Positions 1 to 11,100 of a DNA stretch of 64,000 nt are shown here, one piece after another. The first letter of the stretch is position 1. Each line of letters starts with the position of its first letter. The notes beneath the pieces are model-generated. The model did no database searches. It was not told the DNA's origin and worked only from the letters and a program-made list of their open reading frames with translations. The translations under genes were made by a program, and so were the position numbers. Where the stretch lies: positions 78,861 to 142,860 of the forward strand of contig JAXGGA010001705.1 of the NCBI GenBank assembly GCA_038373865.1, written 5' to 3'. This stretch comes from Uloborus plumipes (taxonomy: Eukaryota; Arthropoda; Arachnida; Araneae; Uloboridae).

Positions 1-700
1 GGGTACAAAGGAGGGCTACAAGGTTAGTGAATGGATTTTCTAATTTAGATTTAGACTATGATTCCAGACTTACAATGCTTAACATGTATAGTCTTGAGCA
101 AAGGAGAACCAGGGGGACATGATTCAGTTGTTTAACCCATTAATGCCTGACATTTTTTTCCAAAGGTATTTTGTATACTGGTTACACGGCTACAGAACAC
201 ACTTCAACATGGTTATGTGCTACAATCTGTTAATAATGAATTGAAACAACACCAAAGTAATAACTGAACACTATTATTTGGTTGAAATGTTCATTTTTGG
301 TCAATTGAGACACTTTTTGGACCGTCTCTAAAAAGGGACGCTAGGCATTAATGGGTTAAATTTATCAAAATGGAAAATGTTATAGGATTAAATTTTTGTG
401 CGGAAAGCAGGACAAGGGGTCATTGTTATAAGCTGTTTAAATCTCAGGCTAACCTGGAAATTCGGAAAAATTACTGTTTTAGCAAAGTTGTGGGTACTTG
501 GAATAGTTTACCGGAAGAGGTGGTAAGGAGCAGGGGAGTAGATAGCTTTAAGAGGGCCATTGATCTTCATTGGGGTCTATAATTTGACTAGAACCAGCTC
601 CGTGTTGGGCTAAGAGCCTGTTGCTGGTCGTCGCGTTTGTATTTGTATGCTCTTGGGGTGATGCAAATCATGTTCTGGTTGTATATTTAATTCCCAGGTG
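1..700 (+). pseudogene. CR1/L2-like LINE ORF2 C-terminal tail, degenerate
   Basis: The best frame, 370-582, encodes a segment with the signature of LINE reverse-transcriptase C-termini: SRTRGHCYKLFK, then RKNYCFSKVVGTWNSLPEEV, then a VDSFKRAIDLHW-type ending. Bases 70-135 carry related residues (MYSLEQRRTRG) in another frame, so the copy is frameshifted. A TTAA-flanked MITE splits it at 136-355. The copy is cut by the window edge on the left. Sequence after the stop at 582 is probably 3' UTR, and the exact 3' end is unclear. Confidence 0.75.
136..355. mobile_element. piggyBac-like MITE (TTAA target duplication)
   Basis: The ends are CCCATTAATGCC and GGCATTAATGGG, perfectly inverted, and TTAA flanks both sides (132-135 and 356-359). 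TTAA plus CCC ends is the piggyBac hallmark. The 220-bp element has no coding sequence. Removing it and one TTAA joins the LINE sequence on both sides (MIQLFKFIKMEN). Confidence 0.85.
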
Positions 701-746
701 CCTATCACAGGGCAAGATGGATGGCAAAAGGAGTTTACTGCTTGAA

Positions 747-3337
747 CAGGGTTCTCACCCTCTCAGCAGATTAAAAAAATAGGGCCTTTATATGGCCTTT
801 TTCAGACCCATTTTCCAGAATATATAGGGCCACTTGACCGGGCGCGGATCCAGAGGGGGGGGGGTCATGACACCCCCCCCCTTAACAGACCAAATATAGC
901 AAAAAAATTGCATTTTTTGGGACTTATTTTACGAAAAAATTGCCAAAACCACCCATTTTTGCACAAAAATTGCACTTTGAAGCGCCCCTTTCCGAAAATG
1001 ACCCCCTCCTTAAACAGAAGCTGGAACCGCCCTTGCACTTGACGTTATGTAGTCATACTTCTGCTGAATAACTAACTTTTAAAGGAAAAGCTTATCAGTT
1101 AGTCGAAAAACATAACTATTATGTTCTTGCACAATATGTTCATTTCTATAAACAGCAAAGCTTCAACTCCCATATACATTTTATTACCAGTTATGTATCT
1201 TTTACATTTTTAACACAGCTTAAGAAACGAGCAACGGGTACTATACAGCTACTACACTCACGCAAAAATTTTATGAACAAATTTTAAATAAAATTGTAAC
1301 AGTTCCTTTTAAACCATTTAAATGTAGTACAATATGACACACACTTCAATTTATAAAATTCAAGGATTAACAAGCAGACTCTAGGCCTATATAAAAGAAA
1401 AAAATCCGATCCACCTAGGAGCGCATTCGTGGTGGCCAAATATGAAATGCTAACGTTTGGTCTAAAGCTTCCTCAACAATGCGAAAAATTTAGACATTTT
1501 TTGGTTTTTTAGTTGCATAATTATCAATAACATTTGGACTTTCTTTTGTTAACAATGTGCTTTAACTTAAAATTGAGGAACTAACGACCCTTTGTGCTTG
1601 AAAAGTAAACTAAAGTTTTTTTATGTTTTATCGTGCAAAATTAGATTTTGTGAGCTAAAAATTGAAAAACCTTAATTTAAAAGTTTAACTTTGTTTCTTT
1701 TTGTTCTACTGCTCCTTCTCTTTTTCATTCATAACTTATCTGCATCTTCTAACATCCATTTTGCAACTCGATTTCAGGCCAGACATTGTTCTTAACAGCT
1801 GGCTTTAGTCGTTGGTTCGCTAAATTTAATAAAAAATCTGATGACTCTTGATTGGATTAAGCTTCTTGTGTAACTATCGTATACTGCTTCACATTTAATT
1901 TGTTTGTCTCTCTGCTTTTAATGACTTAAATATGCGCCGGTTACAAAACTTTAGAACTTCTAAACAGTAGAATGAGATAATTATGTGCTGCCATAAGTAT
2001 CTCTGAATTTTGTACAACACATCAATATTTTATCTTTCCTTTAATGACCTAATGGGAGCACTGCTGCTAGTAGCACGGAAAATTCTATTTTAAGCTATTA
2101 AAATTAGAATTTTACAAATTCAACTTTTCAAAATACTGCCTTTCAGTACAAAGTCATAATTAAACATTATGTGCTTGACTGTTTTAATTGTTTTCCAAAA
2201 ACTGAAGCAATGGAGAACCTAATGTTTATTAAAATCAAGCTTGCAAAAATTAATAGGTAAATAAACAGAAAAAATAAATTGTTTGTTATCAAAATATAGG
2301 CTAAAATTAGCTAATGGAAGGTATCTATTGTCAAAATAACGGTTAATCGTCAAAAATATTAAAATGTTTGCAAGATGCATTTGGATTGAAATCTTCAACA
2401 GAGGAAGCTTCGTCCGCAACGTAAATGCTACATGTTGATAAGCTTTAAAAAATAAATTATTTTTTTCTCAAAATAAAACATAAAATAAGTTTAGCTGAGG
2501 TAGCATGTGTCAAAATAATTTTGGATTGTGAAAAATATCAAGATTTTTGCAAGATGCAAAAGGATTGAAATTTCAGATAAGGAGAAAATTTTTCGCGGTG
2601 CACATATTCAGAATAACGCCATAGCAACCGTCATAACGTACGGTTAACAAAAGCAGAAGTTATGCCACTTTTTCGCGATATTCGCTAGAAAAATGGCCGT
2701 TTTGGCGCAGTCAGGCGCAATTTAGATCTAAAAGTGCGTTTGGGAGCAGGATGGCGCAAGATTCTTTATTTGGCGCAGCGTGGCGCAATTTGCGCAGCAC
2801 TTGCACCACTGCAAACAAGATACGAAGAGAAAATAGAAATGCACGCTATTTCAACTCGCCGTGCAAAATCGACCCACGCTACTACGTATCAACAATCGTC
2901 GAAGAACGTCCGTAAAATAACAAGTTCAGCTGTTCAGCAGATTTATTATTATCTTTTCTTTTTTGTCTTTTTTCTTTACAACCAGGAGCACAGCCTTCTA
3001 AATACTTGTGTTAAGATGGCTGTGCCAGGAGCCACGTATACGTCACGGAAAACGATACCCAATAAAAGCTCACCCTCACACCACAGGCGTGGCTAAAGCC
3101 CGATAAGTCTCACCTTGAACTTCGACCTTGAATCTCCACGCTGTGTTATGACGATCGATCGAGAAAAAATGGAAGGGAGCGAGATGCGTACTTAGAATTC
3201 TTACAAATTCTTTTTTTTTTTTTTTTAATAGGGCTTTGAATCATTTTTAGGGCTTTTGATAAAATATATGGCCTTTTTAGGGGCCCCTAAAAATCAAACT
3301 CAAAAATTGGGCCTTTTTCGGGCCAGTGGGAACCCTG
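747..3337. mobile_element. DNA element with CAGGGTT ends and 5-bp duplication
   Basis: The left end CAGGGTTCTCACC pairs with the right end GTGGGAACCCTG, and subterminal GGGCC motifs occur at both ends. The target duplication is TTGAA (742-746 and 3338-3342), confirmed because removal restores the host reading frame. The 2591-bp element contains the MITE at 839-1035. No transposase was found; the open frame at 2734-3096 has no recognisable domain and I do not treat it as a gene. Confidence 0.75.
839..1035. mobile_element. hAT-type MITE, 8-bp duplication
   Basis: An 8-bp duplication CACTTGAC flanks it (831-838 and 1036-1043). The imperfect inverted ends are CGGGCGCGGATCCAG and, on the reverse strand, CAAGGGCGGTTCCAG. 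It has G- and C-runs inside and no coding sequence. It sits inside the 747-3337 element. Confidence 0.8.
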
Positions 3338-3857
3338 TTGAAGAATTTGTGCTTTCACGAGGAATACAAATTAGCATCTTATGAGATTTTAGCATTAAAA
3401 AGAATTCTGTTCATGACAACAATCTATGCAAAAATGTGGCTCAGTACTCCCTATTAGCCGCAATGTGCCTCATACTGACTTACATCTTCTACAAATACTA
3501 GAGGCTATACACAGAAATTGATAGTGAAGTGGCTCTTAGAGCACTTATTAAAAACTTAAAGGAAAACTTTGATAGCTAAGTGAAGATTTGGTATGATTAG
3601 CTTTTTTTACAGATCGCGTGCCTCCAAAGAAAAAGCTGCCATAATAAAAGCTTTATAGCGTCCAAAAACCATAAAGGGTCTTAAAAGACTAGAAGCCAAC
3701 CACGTTGAATCTTTTCAGAATAACATTATCATATTTTGTGAAAGAACAGATTTAGAATCAGCTGTAATGAAACTGGATAATAATTTTTGTCAGTTGATAT
3801 TTGTACTTGGGCTGGAAGAAATAAATGCAATCAAGCTAAGGAAATAGTGTCTGCATT

Positions 3858-4036
3858 TAGGCCTGTAATTTCAAGTTTTTGCAGGGAAGGGGGGGGGGGC
3901 AAAGGGTAAAAGAACAATACAATTTCACGAGAAAACAACAAAAACCACGCCCACTTAAATGTAAATACATGGAGTTCTCAAAGTCGGGGGGGGGGGGCAA
4001 TTGACCCCCCAGCCCCCCCCCCAAATGACGGGCCTG
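3858..4036. mobile_element. Short G-run hAT-type MITE, copy 1
   Basis: The 8-bp duplication is TCTGCATT (3850-3857 and 4037-4044). Inverted ends are TAGGCCTGTAATTTC and CAGGCCCGTCATTTG. It carries two G-runs and a segment matching GTGGGCGTGG...TTTTCTCG of the copy at 9318-9484, in the opposite orientation. Confidence 0.85.
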
Positions 4037-4044
4037 TCTGCATT

Positions 4045-4963
4045 GAAGGTAGTAGTGTAAATTAGAACCTTCAAGTACTTACGCAAAATAAAAAACAAAA
4101 CAAAAGAGAAATAATAACATTTTAACTATTTATGCAACATATTCATCAGCCAGAAGGCCTATAATTTAGTCATTTTTTTTTCATAATTTTCACTTTTAAA
4201 CATTGGCAATCCTGAGTTTTTGCATATGACCAGCTTCTACAGATATTAATTCGGCAGCAGTTATTTCGATAACATTTTAAGTACAGCTTTCTACAGCGTT
4301 TTTTTAAAACCCCTATTTCAATAGACCTAGAGATTATCTTTGTGTTTCAAACCCATTAATATTTTGGTTCTTTCAACAAGTATGCAAGTCTATTTTTTTT
4401 TTGTTTCTAATTTATACCTTTTCAAGGTTTTCTAAGTAATTTTTCTTTTTATTTATTAGTATAGTACAGCCTGACCAAAAGCTCGTGAAGCTAACCTGTG
4501 GCTCGTTTTATGTTCAATGTTACTAATCAAAAACCAACCTTTCATTACCAAACAACTTTTAATTTTTAATTTTCTTTTTCTACCCCAAGTTTTCAATTGT
4601 TATTTAAAAAACTAAATACGATTGATTTTTCACTGCCTGACAACTTGGGAAAATATAGATTCTAGTGTTTTTCCAAAAATCTCTATCAACATTTCAAATC
4701 TATTTAATTTTCAAAATCTTCATAAACAAAAATAAAGTTTGACAAAAAGTAATGCTACAGTTAAAAAGTGTCAAGGGTTTGAATTGATTCTGTCCCAAAA
4801 ACTGACACTTTTGAATGGATTGACTTAAATATGCACCCAGCAATCTGTATACAAAAAATAAATAAAAAAATTGTCCAAGAGAACTTTATAAGGATTAAAA
4901 TAAAAAGTGATTTAAATCAATAATTTAAAAAAAAATCAATTGATTTAAATCATTGACACCCTG
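4045..4963. repeat. Repeat related to the interior of the 8102-9773 element
   Basis: Bases 4060-4850 run parallel to 8285-9070 with moderate divergence (for example ACCTTCAAGTACTT against ACCTTCAAATACTT, and shared CATATTCATGAGCCAGAA-like and AAACTAAATACGATTGAT blocks). The right side ends in ATTGATTTAAATCATTGACACCCTG at about 4963, which looks like the end of another element. It has no coding sequence. Confidence 0.6.
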
Positions 4964-5005
4964 ATACATACAATGCATAAAAGTAGAATTCTAGTTCAGT
5001 TATAC

Positions 5006-5129
5006 CTCGTTTCCTTTTGGCAGATTTAGCAGTTGTCTTCTTTTCTTCCTTTCTTGACTTTACTGCAGCCTTTTTGGTCTTATCCTTTGATGTTGAGGCT
5101 TTTGAAGCAGTTTTTGGCTTTTTCTTGAG
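5006..5129 (-). CDS. DEK: DEK exon g: lysine-rich linker
   Basis: The acceptor TGTTGTCTCTGCAG is strong and the donor GTATAA begins at 5005. It has 41 codons plus one base. The product is Lys/Ser/Thr/Ala-rich (for example KKKPKTASKASTSKDKTKK, ending SAKRKR) and resembles the basic, nuclear-localisation-like linker before the DEK_C domain. The phase 1 end shows that coding continues in an exon not found between 1 and 5005. Confidence 0.85.
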
Positions 5130-8100
5130 CTGCAGAGACAACACCAATAAACATTCAAACCACAAAAGAACGTACTATAATATTTGAAACTCATAGTAAA
5201 AATGATTATAAAACAAGAAAATTCAACTGATCTAATACTTAATTGCTTTGTGAAAATTAATGCCTATAATTAACCCATGCTCCCTTGGTCAGGCAGTGAT
5301 CATGAGAGGAAGGATATAAAGAAAAAAGAAAATTGTTGAAATTAGTCCAAAATATTGTTTCCAAAGGGAACAGGATGCTGTGAGAGGGTCCTCTTCAATG
5401 CAATTGGGGAAAGAAAGTTTCACATTTGCGGTAAGTACTTAAATAAGCATCTTGTTCATTTTTTTTCAAGAAAAAAAGGTTCTATCTAGAGATTGTAGAT
5501 TTAAAAAAAGGAATACAGCAATTAAAAAATATGATACTATAAGCTTATGTAGAAATTTTCTGTATTGTAAACTAGGGTGATGTATCTTCCTAGATAGTAC
5601 AGACACTTACAAAGATGGCTGAACTTTCAGCAGATGCTTTTTAAGGGAAAACTTTGCATTTTTGGTGCTAACCCCCTGGCGGTCGGGCAGTTCCAGAATT
5701 ACATGTTAAATGGACGTAATAAGGCGTCCAGAACCGTCAGTGGGATAAATATGAACCAAAAATTCAAAGTATTCTACACGTGAAAGCCCAAATTCTAATA
5801 ATACACAATGAAAAAAATTGGAATGGAAGTTTTAGGAAAACATGCACAGTAGGGCATGTAAAATTAAAAAAAAAAATTATAGAGCTGTTTAATATAATAT
5901 GTTAGTGGTTCATGCTGCCATCTGCACCTTAACTGGGGATGGACCGGATATCTGGTATCCAGCCTATCCGGCAGATATTTTAAGTGTCCGGTACTTCCAG
6001 ATATCCGATCCGGCTGACCGCCCCGGATACGGCTATTCGGAAGATTTTTGCAGGATATCCGGCAAAGTATCCGGTAGTGATGTAGGAGATATCTGGAATT
6101 GATGTGAGGGTTTTCCGGTATGATGTGAGGACCTAATTGAATATTTTCTTTTTTACAAAAATCCCAGTTAAAAATTTCATTGTTTGATAAACCTTTTAGA
6201 TGATGTAATTACTTTTCATCTTTCCTTTTTACCAATTTTTGCTTCTAAAACAAAAATTATATGTCATTCCTACGACTTTGTACTGGACATGGAAGCATTC
6301 TGCATATTTGATTTTTCACAATTTCCAGATAAAGTATGATTGTCTTCAGCTTTTCAAAAATATTTTAGTTAAAATATTTAGAAAGAAAAAGCTACAAACC
6401 TTCAATTATTAATGTGCGACAAAAGGTTGAAAAAAACTTACGATCATATCGTTAGTTCATAAAAATTAATCGCAGTAGCTTTTAATATAAATTCTCAAAT
6501 TATTTTATTTATTGTAATTCTTTTTATTTTTAGTTTTTTGTACTTCTAACAAAAATTGCGATCTATTAACACCCAATGATGTTGTAATTAGATATTTTTT
6601 ACTTTGCCACTATTATTGCTTTATTATAATTGAAAATAACATACAATAAATAACCTCTCTAACACTGGCGAAAGTGTTCTTCTAGATAATGTAAACATCT
6701 GTCCCCATGAATCGTCGCAACTTAGCCATGCTTTTTTTTTTTTTTTTTTGAAAGAGAGTTTGAATGTGTGTAAAGAAATTTTGAATCTTGCACTTTGTTT
6801 CGTTCTTTCTATTTGTAATCCCTTCCTTTCAGAAAATATATTTCTCTGCTATTAGAATCTGTTCACGTCTGTCACGCCGCTCCGTAACTCCTCGAGAACA
6901 TGTTGAGTGACATTGAGCCCTCAATAACATTCAATCGAGTCTCGATAACTCGAAGCTTTATAAACTCAAATATACCTTTATTTCAAAGTTTTCATTTGGT
7001 TCCAAATTCTTGAAAAGACGGTAGGAACTGCTTGTAACTCGAACTATCAATAACTCTAAGCTTTAAACCGGCCCCTTGGGACTATGAGCTTTGAGACTAG
7101 ACTGTATTTAAGATGTTAATTTGCATCTTTAGTTTTTTGGAATTTAAGTAAAACTAAGTTAATTATTTAGATATAAGTTTTTAAATTTATTTTTTAAAGT
7201 GAACATATTTAGGATAATTTTTAATAATAATAATAATATATCGGTCATTTCAGCGAAAATGGTACAAATCAGTTCCGATACTTTAGAATTTTGATAATTA
7301 ATTTTAATATTTACCACCAATTAATTGTATTTTTTTATTTGTTCTCCATCTATTTGTGTATAACCAAGTATTACTTATTTAGGCATAAGCCATTTATAAA
7401 GGACTCAAAAAAAAAAAAAAAAAAACTTTGGCAAAAGAAGGAAAAAATGATCTGCCCCAGCTTTAAATTGCTAGGACTTAAAATGCAATTTAAGATTAAG
7501 CTGAAATGCAACAACAAAATCATTTGCAATGCACAGCACAAAAAATGCTTCTGACACCCTTTCTGCTGATTTTTATGTATGTAAACAAAAAAGTCTTGGA
7601 AAAACACTTATTTATCTCTGTTCCTATATTTTTTATGTTTCAAACTGTCCACTCTGTTACAAGCCACTCAGAAATAAAACAAGCAATTGCATTCAATGTG
7701 ATATTTTTTAAAAGAAGTACAAGTAATGTATCTGCTGTGATTACTTTGATACATTGAAATTATATAGTCAGCAACTAAGATAAGCCTAAAATTCTTTGCT
7801 AGTTAATTTGCACTGTCGGATGTCCACTCTGTTACAGTCGCATTAATGGTGCAAAAAATATTTTTTCTTGAAATTGCAGACAGAATTAGTTTTAGGATGT
7901 TTAGTCCATTTTATACTTGTTCTGTAATTAATTTTCCTTTACGATTAGAAATACATTTTTCAAACCTCATTTGTTTCCTCTGTTACACAAAGTGGTCAAA
8001 CTATTCAAAACCCTTGATGAATGACTCATATATAAGACATTTACTTTATTATGCACAAATGAATGGTAGTTTTTAAAACAACGATTGGTTGGCGAAAATT

Positions 8101-11100
8101 ACAGGGCTCGCAGTACTTTTTCAAAATTTTAGGGGAATTTTAGGAACATTTTGGCAAAATTTTAGGAAAATTTTAGGGGCAATTTACGATTGTATTTGAG
8201 TACAATTAGGTACCTGTTAGTAGTTTATTACCTAATACCCAACAAATCAAACTAAAAATACATTTTATTTTTATAGCCGTAAATTAAACCTTCAAATACT
8301 TCCACAAAAAAAAAAAAAACCAAAAAAATAGTCAAAACCAAAGAGAAATACTAACATGTAATCCAATTTATAAAACATATTCATGAGCCAGAATGCATGA
8401 ATTTGCGGCCGTGTTTCACCAATTTTCATTTTCAAAGATAGGCAAGTCTGAGTTTTTCCAATTGACCATCTTCTACCTATGCAACAGTTATTTCCATAAT
8501 GTTTTAACTACACCAGCTTTTATTAAACCCTCTTTCACTAAACCTAGATATAATCCTCATGTTCAAACTCATTAATATTTTTGATACTTCAACGATCTAC
8601 AAATCTAGATTTTTTTTTCTTTGTCTGATTAATTCCCTTTAAAGTTTTTTTTTTTTTTGGCATTTTTCTTTTTGTCTATTAATACTGCAATGCTACAACA
8701 GCTAGTGAAGTTTACCTGTGTGCCCCAAAATATTCAATATTACGCATTGAAAACCATCTTTGCATCATCAAAAAACGTTTAGTTAATTTTTATTAACATG
8801 TACCCCATGTTTTTGAATGTTGTGTAAGAAACTAAATACGATTGATCCGTTGGATTCCTTGATTTTGGGTTCTAATGTTATCCCTCACATACATATAAAT
8901 ATTTCAAATTTATTTAATCGTTCAAAATTTTCATAAACCAAAGCTGAAGTCTAAAAAGTAATGCCATATTTTTAAAAAATGCTAGTGGTTTGAATTGATT
9001 AAAATGCAACAGGATTCGCATTTTTGAATTGATTGACATTAAATGACGAGCCTAGAAGTAATCTACATACAAAAAACAAGGTTTAAACTAATGGTAAGAA
9101 TAAAATTATTGATGTTTACGCGGTGACTTTGCATAGTAAACTAAAATGAGTGCGTTTTACAGAAGCGGATGTAAACAGATTGCGAAATTCGCAAATAATC
9201 AGACTCAGGCGCGTAAGAAATAGCTCAAAGTCGAAACATTTCACAGGCAGGTTATATATCATTCAAGTAGAGTGGTGAAACAGCTGCGTCAAAGATTAAA
9301 AAGTTCGTTTTTAAGAGCAGGCCCTCATTTCAGGGGTTAATTGCCCCCCCCCCCTCCTGGCTTTGAGAAATCAATGTATTTACATGTAAGTGGGCGTGGT
9401 TTTTTGTTTTCCGATGAAATTGCATTGTGTTTGGACCCTTTGCCCCCCCCCCCCCCCCTGGAAAAACTTGAAATAACGTCCCTGTTTAAGAGGAAGAATT
9501 TTAAGTATGTCCTGAGATTAAAAATAGTGTAAAGAATGTGTTGCTAATGAAATATTTTGTAAAATGTCTATTTATCACATTAAATATCTAGGGAAAAGTT
9601 CGCTTTTGGCTATAAAATACTTTCAGAAAGGTAATTTAAGTTCCCCTAAAGAGCTCCTGCAAATTTTTAAGTTTTTTTAGGAATGCCACAAAATTTTAGT
9701 ACAATTTTAGGAATTTTAGGAGGTCTGAATTTTTTTAGGAAATTTAGGAATTTTAGGGAGAATGCGAGCCCTGAAATTACTTCATTTGATAAATTTAACT
9801 AGACAATTTCAGACATGATTTGTATCATTTTAGCTGAAATAACTCATAAATATAACATTTGCATCTAAGAATGTATCTTTATTCTTTCAAAATGAAGTTG
9901 AATTTCGAGGTGATTGTTTAAGAATTAGTTTATTAATTTGTTTTTAAAAAAGTGAATGTGTTTAGCATGACTCTTAATGTATTTAAATGATAGTTTGCTA
10001 CTTCTAAGAATGTGTATCTTAATTTTTTGGAACTAAAGTAAAATTTCAAGTTGATTATTTAAGTATAAGTTTACTCATTTGTTTTTTAAAAAGTGAACAA
10101 CTTTAGCATAACTGTTAAAAATATATTTAAGCTGCTGGTTTGAATCTTCAGAAAATATGTACCTTTCTTTTTTGGAGTTATATAAAATTTTTAATTGATT
10201 ATTTTAGTATAAGTTAATTATTATTATTTTTTTTAACACTGGTCCTGTTTTAATATTTTCTTCTTTAACTTGTATGTCAGAAAAATTGCGTATTATTCTT
10301 AAAAAAAAGAACTTCAAAGCAAAATTTTGCTTTATATTATTGCAAAATTAGAAATAAGAAAACGTGTTACTTTGTAATGAAGTTGAAATTCACAAAATTC
10401 TAATAAAACATGTATTAATTTGAAAAAAAAAAAAAAAAAACCTTTACCTGAACTTAGTTTTTTTTCTTTCTTTCTTTCATTTTTCTTTCTTTTTTTGTAA
10501 ATCAATTATCGTGTATATAATATTGGTGAAATATTTAATAACTGTATCATTTACGTAGAAACTTATTGAAATGATATTGAAACAGAAAAGCTTCAAAATA
10601 TAAACAAGGAATAATTAAAAGTTTAAACTTTGAGTGCATACAGAAATATTTAATTACAGTCAATTCGCGATAACTCGAATATTATTCTAACTCAAATTTC
10701 TTATTAGGTCCTGATCCCTTTGTCTTCAATTCTACGTTAATTTTCCTCCATATCTCGAAGTTTTTTTTTGAGGTGATTAAACATTTGATAGTTAAAAACC
10801 AAGAATAAACTATCATGTGGGAGCATGAAATTTTATTTATCTTGTCTGTGGGGGGGGGGGGGGATTCCTTCAGGTAAAATCTGAAGCCAAATGAAGGTCT
10901 CTTGAAGCAATGTGCAATAAAGAAATAACACACGTAGTGGCTCTTGCTTTATTGTTTGCACTTATTGCTAGCATTATGTGTCAGTAAGGAATTTGTTTTC
11001 CAAAAGTTTACCTTCTTCAATCTGCAATGAAACGAGACAGTGCCATAGTAATTAATAAATTCAAAACAAACGACTTTTAAGGCTGATGATTAAGAAATTT

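Larger units (their letters stand above)
673..3850 (+). pseudogene. Unrecognised arthropod repeat protein, interrupted remnant
   Basis: Bases 681-746 encode GAYHRARWMAKGVYCLK and the frame resumes at 3343 with NLCFHEEYKLASYEILALKR, once the element at 747-3337 and its 5-bp duplication are removed. Further pieces are readable at 3505-3580 (YTEIDSEVALRALIKNLK) and 3680-3847 (KGLKRLEANHVESFQNN, and so on), with stops between them. I have a weak recollection of similar sequences as repeated hypothetical proteins in arthropods, but I cannot name a family or function. It is probably transposon-encoded. A splice-like TTCCCAG precedes the first segment and TTTTTTTACAG occurs near 3615. Confidence 0.55.
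7247..9845. repeat. Inverted-repeat segment (GGTCATTTCAGCGAAAATGG ends), copy 1
   Basis: The left end (GGTCATTTCAGCGAAAATGG) and right end (CATTTTAGCTGAAATAACTC) are inverted. It has several copies of a TGTCCACTCTGTTACA motif (about 7645, 7820 and, shorter, 7977). A homologous segment without the 8102-9773 insert is at 44678-45503. Open frames here (7506-7757, 7846-8076) have no recognised domain and look fortuitous. Confidence 0.65.

Noticed and set aside
2734..3096. Plus-strand frame of 120 codons
   Set aside because: No recognised domain, inside a non-autonomous element, and containing a long aromatic/low-complexity run.
1..4949. Search for the DEK C-terminal domain exon
   Set aside because: No minus-strand segment resembling the DEK_C domain was found; the region is explained by repeats.
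7291..8076. Several overlapping open frames on both strands
   Set aside because: No domain, low-complexity runs (poly-A/T) and location inside a repeated non-coding segment also seen at 44.7-45.5 and 50.5-56.1 kb.
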